DNA of 64,000 bases from Leptolyngbya sp. BL0902 (GTDB taxonomy: Bacteria > Cyanobacteriota > Cyanobacteriia > Phormidesmidales > Phormidesmidaceae). The stretch spans positions 3,997,906 through 4,061,905 of the forward strand of contig NZ_CP046155.1 in assembly GCF_016403105.1 (NCBI RefSeq), given 5' to 3'. A program made the position numbers and the translations under genes. Each line of letters starts with the position of its first letter. Position 1 is the first letter of the stretch. Positions 17,382 to 24,297 of the stretch are shown here, in pieces. The notes below the pieces were generated by a model that was given only the letters and a program-made list of their open reading frames with translations, made no database searches and was not told the DNA's origin.

Positions 17382-18290
17382 CTAGGGAATTGGGGTCGCG
17401 TCCAGAATTTCGGTGATCAGATCCTTGGGGCGGGCATTGCCAACGGGGATCAGGCGGTGAGCAAGGACGTGGGGGGCTAGGGTTTTCACATCGTCGGGGA
17501 TGGCGTAGTCGCGGCCTTCTAGGTAGGCGAGGGCTTGCACAGCGCGATAGAAGGCCACGGAACCACGGGGGCTGACGCCAAGGGTGATGTCTCGATGGGC
17601 ACGGGTGGCGCGGACGAGGTCAAGGATGTATTGCTGAAGGGAGGCTTCAAGCGTCACCTGGGCGCACTGTTGGCGCAGGGCAACCACCTCTTCGAGGGTG
17701 ATGCAGGGCTGGATGTCGCGGTTAGTGGCGCTGCCCCCTAGGCGATTCAGCATACTCAGTTCTTCAGATTCGGTGGGGTAGCCCAGGCTAAAGGAGAGGG
17801 CGAAGCGATCCATCTGGGCTTCGGGCAAAGGAAAGGTGCCCTGGTATTCCACGGGGTTCTGGGTGGCGACCACAAAAAACGGGTCGGGCACGGGGCGTGA
17901 GAGGCCGTCGGTGGTGACTTGGTGTTCCTCCATCACTTCCAGTAGGGCGGATTGGGTGCGGGGGGTGGCGCGGTTAATTTCGTCGGCCAGCAGAATGTTG
18001 GCGAACACCGGCCCCGGCATAAACTGAAATTCGCCGCTGCTGGGGTTCCAAATGCTGGTTCCGGTGACGTCGGTGGGCAGCAGGTCGGGGGTGCATTGAA
18101 TCCGCTGGAAATTGCCGTCGATGCAGCGGGCCAGGGACTTCGCTAGCAGGGTTTTGCCCACACCGGGAACATCCTCTAACAAAGCATGGCCATCGGAAAA
18201 CAGCGCCACCAGCACCAGCCGAATGGCCTCGTCTTTGCCCACAATGGCTTTACTGAGGTTTTGAACCAGCGTTTCAATCCGATCTCGCAT
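17382..18290 (-). CDS. MoxR-family AAA+ ATPase
   Basis: A 302-residue AAA+ ATPase. Walker A is GVPGVGKTLLAKSL (about 41-54), Walker B is ILLADEINRATPRTQSALLE, sensor 1 lies in FFVVATQNPVEYQGTFPLPE, and the C-terminal lid has GVSPRGSVAFYRA. MoxR proteins act as chaperone-like ATPases, usually beside a VWA or DUF58 partner that they help assemble or insert metal into. No such partner lies next to this gene, so it is solitary here. It is convergent with the Uma2 gene, 7 bases apart. Confidence 0.93.
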   Translation of the reverse strand: MRDRIETLVQNLSKAIVGKDEAIRLVLVALFSDGHALLEDVPGVGKTLLAKSLARCIDGNFQRIQCTPDLLPTDVTGTSIWNPSSGEFQFMPGPVFANILLADEINRATPRTQSALLEVMEEHQVTTDGLSRPVPDPFFVVATQNPVEYQGTFPLPEAQMDRFALSFSLGYPTESEELSMLNRLGGSATNRDIQPCITLEEVVALRQQCAQVTLEASLQQYILDLVRATRAHRDITLGVSPRGSVAFYRAVQALAYLEGRDYAIPDDVKTLAPHVLAHRLIPVGNARPKDLITEILDATPIP

Positions 18291-18361
18291 GAGCCTTGCC
18301 TTTGGTGTTCTGGGTCTGGTGGCGGTTTTGGTGCCCTATCCTAGGCTTATCTTGACCCCAA

Positions 18362-19462
18362 TTAGCCCCAATTGCCCACCGGAGTTTTTGCTAAAGCGGC
18401 CAAGGCGGTCTGGCAGTCCTGCTCAATTTGGGCCTTCAGGGCATCGAGGGAGGAGAAGCGCTGCTCCGACCGCAGGTGCTGGTTCAAAAACACCTGGAGG
18501 GACTTGCCGTAGAGATCCCCCGACCAGTGCAGCAGATGGACTTCCAGCGTGAGGCTCAAGCCTTTCACGGTAGGTCGAATGCCCAGATTCATCACCCCCG
18601 GTAGGCGTTGACCTGCTACCGGACTAGCCCCCTCCACCCACACGCTGTAGACCCCATGGGGCGGCAAGAACTTGTCGTCGGAGATGGCCAGGTTGGCGGT
18701 GGGAAAGCCCAGGGTGCGGCCTAGTTGTTGGCCCTTCACCACCCGCCCCGACAGACTATAGGGACGACCCAGCAGGGCTTCGGCGGTGGCGAGATCGGCT
18801 TGGGACAGGGCGGCACGAATGCGGGAACTACTGATGCGCTCTCCGCCGAGGCAGGTGTGGGGCGTAATATGCACGTCTACGCCGTAGGGACGGGTGAGGC
18901 GTTGCAGGTCGTCCACGGTGCCCTGGCGCTTTTTGCCAAAGCAGAAGTCTTTGCCGACACTGATGTGCTGCACCTTGAGCTGCTTGACCAGCAGGTCTTC
19001 CACAAATTCTTGGGGAGTCAGGTTTGCCAAGGCTTGGGTAAAGGGCAGCAGCACCAGTTGGCCCACGCCGAGCTGGCTGATCATCGCGGCCTTTTCGGTG
19101 ATGGGGGTGAGGGCAGGGCGAGATTGGCCAGAGAAAAATTCCTGGGGATGGGGAAAGAAGGTCATCACCGTGGGGATCGGTGTGGTTCGCAGATCCCGTT
19201 CCCGCTGGGTGGGGTCTGGAATGGGAGACGCACCAGGAGCCTGCCCAGTGCGATGGCTCAGTCCTCGCAGGGGGGGCGGCGCAGAAACGGAGGTCACTGC
19301 TGGGGTTGAACCTGGAGCAATCAGATCAGCGGGATCTAACCCCAACACCTGGGCAGAAATCTGCTGAATGACAGCCTGGTGCCCCAAATGGACGCCGTCA
19401 AAGTTCCCCAGGGCAATGGCCGTTGGAGTAATGGCAGTCGTTAGGGAAGAGGTAATCCACAC
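18362..19462 (-). CDS. ribF: Bifunctional riboflavin kinase/FAD synthetase
   Basis: A 366-residue enzyme converting riboflavin to FMN and then FAD. The N-terminal nucleotidyltransferase has ALGNFDGVHLGHQAVI (HxGH-type motif) and TFFPHPQEFF. A second signature is RISSSRIRAALSQADLATAE. The C-terminal kinase domain starts at VVKGQQLGRTLGFPTANLAI. The protein is about 50 residues longer than typical RibF because of a Pro/Ser/Thr-rich insert between about residues 44 and 95, placed between the first two conserved blocks. Key residues are intact, so it should be functional. Confidence 0.94.
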   Translation of the reverse strand: MWITSSLTTAITPTAIALGNFDGVHLGHQAVIQQISAQVLGLDPADLIAPGSTPAVTSVSAPPPLRGLSHRTGQAPGASPIPDPTQRERDLRTTPIPTVMTFFPHPQEFFSGQSRPALTPITEKAAMISQLGVGQLVLLPFTQALANLTPQEFVEDLLVKQLKVQHISVGKDFCFGKKRQGTVDDLQRLTRPYGVDVHITPHTCLGGERISSSRIRAALSQADLATAEALLGRPYSLSGRVVKGQQLGRTLGFPTANLAISDDKFLPPHGVYSVWVEGASPVAGQRLPGVMNLGIRPTVKGLSLTLEVHLLHWSGDLYGKSLQVFLNQHLRSEQRFSSLDALKAQIEQDCQTALAALAKTPVGNWG

Positions 19463-19557
19463 GCTTTACATTCTGACACAACCGCTCCCCCAGACCGCAT
19501 CCTTGCCTCCGCAGATCCTCAACCCATTCGTTTACCGTGGCAGGGGCATTACAGAAG

Positions 19558-19604
19558 TTCCGGCTCCCCTCTCCTCCCTGGGAGAGGGGCTGGGGGTGAG
19601 GGCC
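19558..19604. repeat. 47-bp palindromic repeat, copy 1
   Basis: This GC-rich segment begins TTCCGGCTCCCCTCTCC and ends GGGGGTGAGGGCC. It contains an internal hairpin (TCCCTGGGAGAG region) and is an exact reverse complement of 39173-39219. It lies between the ribF start and the 3' end of the metallo-hydrolase gene. It belongs to a dispersed family related to the MITE-like element at 39171-39274. Confidence 0.75.
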
Positions 19605-19615
19605 ACATAGACGGG

Positions 19616-20497
19616 CTAACGGACGGGCAACAGGGTGGCGGGGGTGGGGGCATAGAGATCGAGGGCCATGCCTTCGCGGGCCACAACGCTGTGGGGGAAA
19701 GCGGCCTTGGTGTCGGCAGCGATCTGATCCATAAAGTCGTCGTCGTGGGCAGGGTCGTGGTGGAAGATCACCAGGGTTTTGACGTTGGCGGCTTGGGCAA
19801 TTTTCACGCCTTCCTGCCAGGTGGAATGCCCCCAGCCGACCTTGCTGGATTTGGGATCGCTGTATTCGGCGTCGGTGTAGGTGGCGTCGTAGATCATCAC
19901 GTCGGCGTCGCGGGCGAGGGCTAACACGTTTTCGTCGAGGCGATCTGGGAAATGCTCGGTGTCGGTGATGTAGGCGGCGGCTTTGCCCTGGCAGGACACC
20001 CGATAGCCCACAGATTCGCCGGGGTGATTCAGCAGGGCGTTTTCCACCACCACATCGCCAATGGTGACGGTTTCACCAATGTCAATGTCATGGAATTTGA
20101 GGTCGGCCCCCATAATTTGCAGCGGCACCGGGAAGTTGGGGTGCAGCATTTGGTCGTTGAGGCGCTGCTCGATGGTGGATCCGTTGGGGGCGATGGTGCC
20201 GTAGATATTGAAGCGGTTGCCCTTGACGAAGGCTGGCACAAAGAAGGGAAAGCCCTGGATGTGATCCCAGTGGGAATGGGTGAAGAACAGGTTGGCCTCT
20301 AGGGGCATGTGCCGCAGCAGCGTCACCCCCAATTCCCGCAGACCCGTGCCACCATCAAAAATCAGGCGATGGTCGCCCACCATCATTTCAATGCAGGAGG
20401 TATTCCCCCCGTAGCGAACCGTGGGTGCCCCCGGACAGGCGATACTGCCGCGAACGCCCCAAAACCTGACTAAAAATTGCGGGTTTAGCTCGGCCAT
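19616..20497 (-). CDS. MBL-fold metallo-hydrolase
   Basis: A 293-residue metallo-beta-lactamase-fold hydrolase. The metal motif is FFTHSHWDHIQGFPFF (HxHxDH), with a further ligand in LNHPGESVGYRV, Asp in AAYITDTEHFP and a late His in VIFHHDPAHDDDF. The opening VRFWGVRGSIACPG is typical of a subgroup resembling phosphoribosyl 1,2-cyclic phosphate phosphodiesterase and RNase Z-like hydrolases. The substrate is not known. A cyclic-nucleotide or small-phosphodiester role is possible but unproven. Confidence 0.88.
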   Translation of the reverse strand: MAELNPQFLVRFWGVRGSIACPGAPTVRYGGNTSCIEMMVGDHRLIFDGGTGLRELGVTLLRHMPLEANLFFTHSHWDHIQGFPFFVPAFVKGNRFNIYGTIAPNGSTIEQRLNDQMLHPNFPVPLQIMGADLKFHDIDIGETVTIGDVVVENALLNHPGESVGYRVSCQGKAAAYITDTEHFPDRLDENVLALARDADVMIYDATYTDAEYSDPKSSKVGWGHSTWQEGVKIAQAANVKTLVIFHHDPAHDDDFMDQIAADTKAAFPHSVVAREGMALDLYAPTPATLLPVR

Positions 20498-20688
20498 GAA
20501 TCTTTAGGTATCAAAAGGAACGCGGGCAGGTATAACCAGTCAATTCTGCCTTGGGGTAACGTTATCAGGATAGTGCGGAGGATTCTTCTTATAGTAATGA
20601 AGTTTTTGGGTTCTGGTCAGTGATTTCTGTCAACACTTATCTTACTGAGCAACAGCCATCACCGTTGCTTTTCCGTATCGACCCTGTC

Positions 20689-22101
20689 CTATCGCCCTAG
20701 GACGGCAGCCCCTTCGTAGAAGAAGATTCCGGCAACGCAACCTGTCATCAGGGTCGCCAAGGTTCCGGCCCACAGGGCTTTCCAGGCGAGTTCGCTAATT
20801 TCGTGGCGGCGGGAGGGCACAATTCCCGACAGCCCACCCACAAAAATCCCCACGGAGGGCAGGTGGGCAAAGCCGCAGAGCACATAGCTGACAATCACCA
20901 GGGCACGGTCGCTGAGGGTGCCATCTTGGGAGAATTGGCCCAGAGCCAAGTAGGGGGGAATGGCGGTTTCTAAGAAGCGACTGCCAATTAACTGCGAAGA
21001 AATCCAGAGTTCTTGCCAGTCTAGGGACACTCCGGTCAAAAATGTGAGGGGCAGGAACACGGCTCCCATGATGTTTTTGAGCGTGACCACCTGGAACACC
21101 TGGCCAATGATTCGCCACAGGAAGAAAGAACTACCCGCCAACTGGGCCAACTGACCAAACACAATGTTGAGCAGCGCAATGAGTCCCAGAATGGCGATCA
21201 GCGCGGCGGCGATGCCCGTGGCCATTTTGACTCCGTCCAGTGCGCCGAGGATCAGGCTATCCATGGGGCTTTGGCGTTCCTCTTCGGCCATTTCCACGGC
21301 GGGCACCTGGCCTAGGGTTTCGGGCTCCTCAGTTTCGGGCACCAAAATTTTGGCCATCACAAAGGCGGCGGGAATGGTAAGCACCGAAGCCGCCATCAGG
21401 TGTCCGGCGATGGAGGGGAAGGAGCCCCGCAAAAATCCGGCATAGAGCCCCAACACTGTGGAGGCAATCGACCCAAACATGGAAGCCAAAATCGCGCAAA
21501 GTTCGCTGCGGGTCATCCGTTCCAAAAAGGGCTTAATGGCAATGGCCGACTCAATGCCCACAAAAATGTTCGCCGCCCCCGCTAGGGCTTCCGCTCCACT
21601 AATGCCCATCGCCCACCGAAAGAACCGGGCAAATACCCGCACCACGGGCTGGATCACCCCCAGGTTATACAGCAGGGCAAAGATAGACGAGAAAAACACC
21701 ACCTGCGGCAGCGACCGAAAGGCAAAGATGTAGCCCAAATCTAAGTTTGCCGCCCCCAGCCGATCCCCCGGCACAGGCACAAAGGGGTCGGTTAGGGCAC
21801 GGGCAATCCAGCGTCCGGCCCCCGCTGGCCCCGCCGGAGTGGCCGGGGGTACCAAAATATTGCCAAACAAAAACCGCGCCCCAGCATCGGAGGCATCGAT
21901 CAACCCGTTCAACAGCCCGCTCAACCACACCACGGCATCGCGGCTGATGGGCAGCAGAAAAATCAGCAGCCCCACCACCAACTGCACCGCAATGCCCCAC
22001 TGAATAATCTTCCAGGGCACCCGCTGCCGATCCTCCGACCCCAGCCACGCAATAAAGCACAGTCCAGCTAGTCCCAAGAGCGAAATGAAACGCAGAGCCA
22101 T
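20689..22101 (-). CDS. NupC/CNT-family nucleoside transporter
   Basis: A 470-residue membrane protein of the concentrative nucleoside transporter family, which imports nucleosides with Na+ or H+. Motifs include FRSLPQVVFFSSIFALLYNL, the gate-domain GISGAEALAGAANIFVGIES and, in the C-terminal domain, YVLCGFAHLPSVGIFVGGLS. The conserved family pattern E-x-x-x-N-x-F-V-G is met by AANIFVGIESAIAIKPF. The open frame continues to 22266, but the extension runs into an attC-like repeat. The ATG at 22101 (MALRFISLLGL) begins directly at the first membrane segment and is preferred. Confidence 0.9.
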   Translation of the reverse strand: MALRFISLLGLAGLCFIAWLGSEDRQRVPWKIIQWGIAVQLVVGLLIFLLPISRDAVVWLSGLLNGLIDASDAGARFLFGNILVPPATPAGPAGAGRWIARALTDPFVPVPGDRLGAANLDLGYIFAFRSLPQVVFFSSIFALLYNLGVIQPVVRVFARFFRWAMGISGAEALAGAANIFVGIESAIAIKPFLERMTRSELCAILASMFGSIASTVLGLYAGFLRGSFPSIAGHLMAASVLTIPAAFVMAKILVPETEEPETLGQVPAVEMAEEERQSPMDSLILGALDGVKMATGIAAALIAILGLIALLNIVFGQLAQLAGSSFFLWRIIGQVFQVVTLKNIMGAVFLPLTFLTGVSLDWQELWISSQLIGSRFLETAIPPYLALGQFSQDGTLSDRALVIVSYVLCGFAHLPSVGIFVGGLSGIVPSRRHEISELAWKALWAGTLATLMTGCVAGIFFYEGAAVLGR

Positions 22102-22172
22102 GGTGCCATCCTTAGCAAACCTGCCCCCGATTATGCCGAAGACTGCCCCCATCGCAACAAAATAGCGACGGA

Positions 22173-22244
22173 GCTTAACGTTCCCAACCAGCAGCAGATC
22201 TCCTCGATACCAAGAACTGAAGCAGCCCAACGGTGAAGTTATGC
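22173..22244 (+). repeat. attC-like site a (weak)
   Basis: The site starts GCTTAAC and ends GTTATGC, the ends expected of an integron recombination site. The left half (TAACGTTCCCAACCAGC, then GCAGATCTCCTCGAT) is closely similar to the left half of the site at 23292. The internal stem is poorly conserved, so it may be a decayed or chimeric site. It lies just upstream of the nupC start. Confidence 0.35.
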
Positions 22245-22339
22245 GGCGGCAAATGACCTTGAACACTCACCGATAACCTCCGCTCTGTCCGCACCAACGA
22301 CGTGTTAGCTGGCTCGACAGTGCACAGGCCTTTACTGGC

Positions 22340-22520
22340 TCAGTGGCCTAAAATAGTGAGGATAGAATCGTCCCGTTGGGCTTCGCCATCGGGGGTTTGG
22401 TGTTCTTCTCGGAAGTGGCCACCGCAGGATTCTTCCCGTTGTAGGGCATCCCGTGCCATCAGTTCAGCGAGGTCGATGAAGTCGGCGACTCGTCTGGCAC
22501 ATTCGAGGTTTTTGTCGATG
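22340..22520 (-). pseudogene. sdhA 3' fragment (divergent partial copy)
   Basis: Bases 22371-22520 align without gaps to 27131-27280 inside the intact sdhA, in the same orientation, with 12 differences in 150 (about 92% identity). Translated on the minus strand, it preserves [40 protein letters not shown] and surroundings. Eight of the 12 differences are synonymous, and the four amino-acid changes cluster near the broken upstream end. After RDD the frame turns into an unrelated tail and stops at 22340. It lacks the catalytic domains and is not functional. The pattern implies a remnant of a once-functional divergent sdhA allele rather than a recent decayed duplication. Confidence 0.85.
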
Positions 22521-22543
22521 CTTTTGTGCGGTGTCTAACCCCA

Positions 22544-22627
22544 TTCCCCTGGCTGACTATCAAGTTTATGGGGCTAGAAATCGACGCCGGGGTAGACCGC
22601 TATGCCCACCAGCAGGGACTATTTTGA
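22544..22627 (+). pseudogene. Possible 3' remnant of a PD-(D/E)XK-like cyanobacterial protein
   Basis: The frame ends KFMGLEIDAGVDRYAHQQG, then two residues and a TGA at 22625-22627. This resembles C-terminal segments of cyanobacterial nuclease-like hypothetical proteins. There is no start or upstream homologous sequence, because the sdhA fragment abuts it. The recognition rests on a short motif and is tentative. The attC-like site b begins 28 bases after the stop, as expected if this were the end of a cassette gene. Confidence 0.3.
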
Positions 22628-22654
22628 TGAAACAATCTGGGATACTGTGGTCAT

Positions 22655-22714
22655 CGCTAACGCTGGAGTCAAGTCGCCGCGCGTAGAACAGTCGGCTTGA
22701 ACGACTTGTTATGC
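22655..22714 (+). repeat. attC-like site b
   Basis: A 60-bp imperfect inverted repeat. The left end is CGCTAAC and the right end GTTATGC, so TAAC pairs with GTTA. Inside, TCAAG (22669-22673) pairs with CTTGA, and CCG with CGG, with a bulge between, as in the L box of class 1 integron attC sites. It precedes the yefM-yoeB pair by about 75 bases. Confidence 0.5.
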
Positions 22715-22744
22715 CCCCAGTCTAACCATATTAGTTGTAGCTGT

Positions 22745-22780
22745 CTTTAATGTACATGTACAATATAATGTACATTAAAG
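22745..22780 (+). promoter_or_regulatory. YefM-type operator/promoter
   Basis: A perfect 12-bp inverted repeat (CTTTAATGTACA at 22745-22756, TGTACATTAAAG at 22769-22780) encloses a further TGTACA at 22757-22762. TGTACA-centred palindromes are the known core of yefM-yoeB operators. A TATAAT hexamer at 22764-22769 falls inside, so antitoxin binding would occlude RNA polymerase. The yefM ATG is 9 bases downstream. Confidence 0.75.
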
Positions 22781-22789
22781 AGGTGCCCT

Positions 22790-23041
22790 ATGGACGCTAT
22801 CTCGTATACTGCTGCCCGCCAAAACCTGGCAAAAACCATGGATCGAGTTTGCTCGGATCATGAGCCCATCATCATTACCCGCAACAATGAGCAGTCTGTA
22901 GTGATGATTTCCCTGGAGGATTTCAATGCCCTGGAGGAAACCGCATACCTGCTACGTAGCCCCAAAAACGCCAAGCGACTGCTTGAATCCATTGCTCAAC
23001 TCGAAGCCAGCGGCGGCACAGAAAAGGAGCTGGATGATTGA
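22790..23041 (+). CDS. yefM: Antitoxin YefM (Phd/YefM family)
   Basis: An 83-residue antitoxin. The N-terminal DNA-binding fold has DAISYTAARQNLAKTMDRVC, followed by EPIIITRNNEQSVVMISLED, both classical for YefM. The C-terminal helix (about 53-83) wraps the toxin. It should bind and inhibit YoeB and repress its own operon through the palindrome immediately upstream. The gene overlaps the toxin by four bases. It sits between attC-like sites b and c and is oriented with them, so it looks like a cassette-borne toxin-antitoxin module with its own promoter. Confidence 0.92.
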   Translation: MDAISYTAARQNLAKTMDRVCSDHEPIIITRNNEQSVVMISLEDFNALEETAYLLRSPKNAKRLLESIAQLEASGGTEKELDD

Positions 23042-23292
23042 AAATAATATTTGCTGAAGCCGCGTGGGAAGATTATCTGTATTGGCAGAAAACTGACAAG
23101 AAAATGCTTCAACGCATCAATGAACTTATCAAAACCGCCATCAGAACCCCATTTGAAGGAATCGGTAAGCCTGAACCCCTCAAGCACGGATTGAAAGGAT
23201 ATTGGTCTCGCCGAATCACAGACGAACACCGTCTTGTATATAAAGTTCAAGATGACTCAATCCTGATCGCTCAGTGTCGATACCACTATTAG
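23038..23292 (+). CDS. yoeB: Toxin YoeB (Txe/YoeB mRNA interferase)
   Basis: An 84-residue toxin that cleaves mRNA in the ribosomal A site. Family features are the start KIIFAEAAWEDYLYWQ, GIGKPEPLKHGLKGYWSRRI and the C-terminal TDEHRLVYKV and CRYHY, which carry the catalytic Glu, Arg, His and terminal Tyr. The only in-frame start near the overlap is TTG at 23038 (the ATG at 23034 is out of frame), suggesting translation coupled to yefM. The TAG stop at 23290-23292 touches the next attC-like site, a typical cassette arrangement. Confidence 0.92.
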   Translation: MKIIFAEAAWEDYLYWQKTDKKMLQRINELIKTAIRTPFEGIGKPEPLKHGLKGYWSRRITDEHRLVYKVQDDSILIAQCRYHY

Positions 23293-23377
23293 CATAATGT
23301 TCCCAACCAGCGGCGGCAGATCCCCTCGATGCAGCATCAGCGGCTTTCGTCCATCCACTGCGTTGGGGTTGTTGGGA
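23292..23377 (+). repeat. attC-like site c
   Basis: This site begins directly at the yoeB stop. The left arm CCCAACCAGCGG (23302-23313) pairs with the right arm around 23356-23368, whose reverse complement reads CCCAACGCAGTGG, leaving one extrahelical G and one mismatch. The outer bases AAT...GTT and GTTGGGAT at the right end are degenerate core sites. The left half is shared with site a. Confidence 0.6.
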
Positions 23378-23400
23378 TGTTGGCTGTACCCCAGTTCAAA

Positions 23401-23685
23401 CTAACGCCCAGTCACTTCACCTAGTGACGCTTGAATCACCTCATCACTGACACCATGACGCTTAAGACTTGCAATCAATGCAGATACCGCGTCACCTTCC
23501 AAACGCTCTAGGTCAGCTCGCAACCCTTGCCCGATATAAGCACGTACTAAAGGTTGATACCCAGAAAAACCAAGCAGGGGTGCAACTTGCTTCAAGTCCT
23601 CAATCACATCTTCAGGCATCCGAATGGTGATTGTTGTCATGGGACGATTTCTATCCAATCGCTTCTTCAACGCTTCAGGCTTCAT
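23401..23685 (-). CDS. Antitoxin partner of BrnT (CopG/RHH-like)
   Basis: A 94-residue protein. The segment MTTITIRMPEDVIEDLKQVA is a ribbon-helix-helix strand and helix as in CopG-type antitoxins. The C-terminal half (VSALIASLKRHGVSDEVIQA) is probably the toxin-binding part. It overlaps the 3' end of brnT by 11 bases, so the order is toxin first, antitoxin second, as in brnTA modules. It is not a canonical BrnA in sequence. The ATG at 23685 is used because the longer frame to 23766 lies wholly within brnT. Confidence 0.8.
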   Translation of the reverse strand: MKPEALKKRLDRNRPMTTITIRMPEDVIEDLKQVAPLLGFSGYQPLVRAYIGQGLRADLERLEGDAVSALIASLKRHGVSDEVIQASLGEVTGR

Positions 23686-23971
23686 AAAATTCCCGATCCT
23701 TCCGTGTTGCTTTACGAGCTGAAATGATCCGAATGATGTCGTTTTCCCGCTCAACGAAGACAACATACAGCAAGTTCCAACGTCGATCTAGACCAATAAC
23801 GGCATCTCGCGCTTCATCGTTACGACTTGCATCGACAACCACAAGCAATGGATCGAAGAAGACTTCTGCGGCTTGTTGAAACGTAACACCGTCGTGGTTT
23901 ATCGGGTTGATCCCGGCTTTCTTGTCATTCCAGACAAACGTAATGCCATTGAGAACGAAATACACATCCAT
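23675..23971 (-). CDS. brnT: BrnT family toxin
   Basis: A 98-residue RelE-fold ribonuclease toxin. Motifs are FVWNDKKAGINPINHDGVTF, FQQAAEVFFDP and the C-terminal RIISARKATRKDREFYEA with the catalytic Arg residues. It inhibits translation by RNA cleavage and is neutralised by the downstream antitoxin. The promoter upstream has a TTGACA box and an inverted repeat. The pair is encoded opposite to the attC orientation, as some toxin-antitoxin cassettes are in chromosomal integrons. Confidence 0.9.
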   Translation of the reverse strand: MDVYFVLNGITFVWNDKKAGINPINHDGVTFQQAAEVFFDPLLVVVDASRNDEARDAVIGLDRRWNLLYVVFVERENDIIRIISARKATRKDREFYEA

Positions 23972-23977
23972 GCCTAT

Positions 23978-24012
23978 AGTGTAGTCAGGACGTATTTACA
24001 TTGTCAATACGT
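23978..24012 (-). promoter_or_regulatory. brnT promoter with overlapping operator
   Basis: On the minus strand, TTGACA (24007-24002) and TACACT (23983-23978) are separated by 18 bases, a good sigma70-type match. A perfect 7-bp inverted repeat ACGTATT/AATACGT (23990-23996 and 24006-24012) overlaps the -35 and spacer, fitting autorepression by the toxin-antitoxin complex. The expected start point is at or next to the brnT ATG, so the mRNA may be leaderless. Confidence 0.6.
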
Positions 24013-24097
24013 TTTAATGCTGCAACTGGGTTGGCGAAATCGCTTTCGGCACTCAACAGAAGCGATTTGAGTACCATCCCAACCAAGGACTGAATCA

Positions 24098-24184
24098 GCC
24101 TAACGTTCCCCTTCAGCGGCGGTAAGCAGCCTAGAACTCAGGACAAGCAGCTATCTACCGTCCGCTGCAAGGGGGTTGTTATAC
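24098..24184 (+). repeat. attC-like site d (best conserved)
   Basis: An 87-bp site from GCCTAAC (matches RYYYAAC) to GTTATAC. The left arm reads TAAC-GTT-CCCCTT-CAGCGG-CGGTA. The reverse complement of the right arm reads TAAC-AAC-CCCCTT-G-CAGCGG-A-CGGTA. The arms therefore pair with a 3-base unpaired spacer and two extrahelical bases on one strand, the hallmarks of a folded attC. The variable centre is about 40 bases. Confidence 0.75.
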
Positions 24185-24297
24185 GGCTGTTGGCACTTAG
24201 GAACTTATAGCACTAACACAAAGGTTTATAGAACTTGAAAAACAACTGTACTTACCTTAAGATAGGGTACTTAATTCTAGTTTCGCAGGCGAAACCC

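Noticed and set aside
22102..22266. N-terminal extension of NupC
   Set aside because: The extended frame overlaps an attC-like repeat, and the first transmembrane helix starts at 22101.
22302..22538. A 78-codon + strand open frame
   Set aside because: It is the antisense reading of the sdhA fragment, which is recognisable only on the minus strand.
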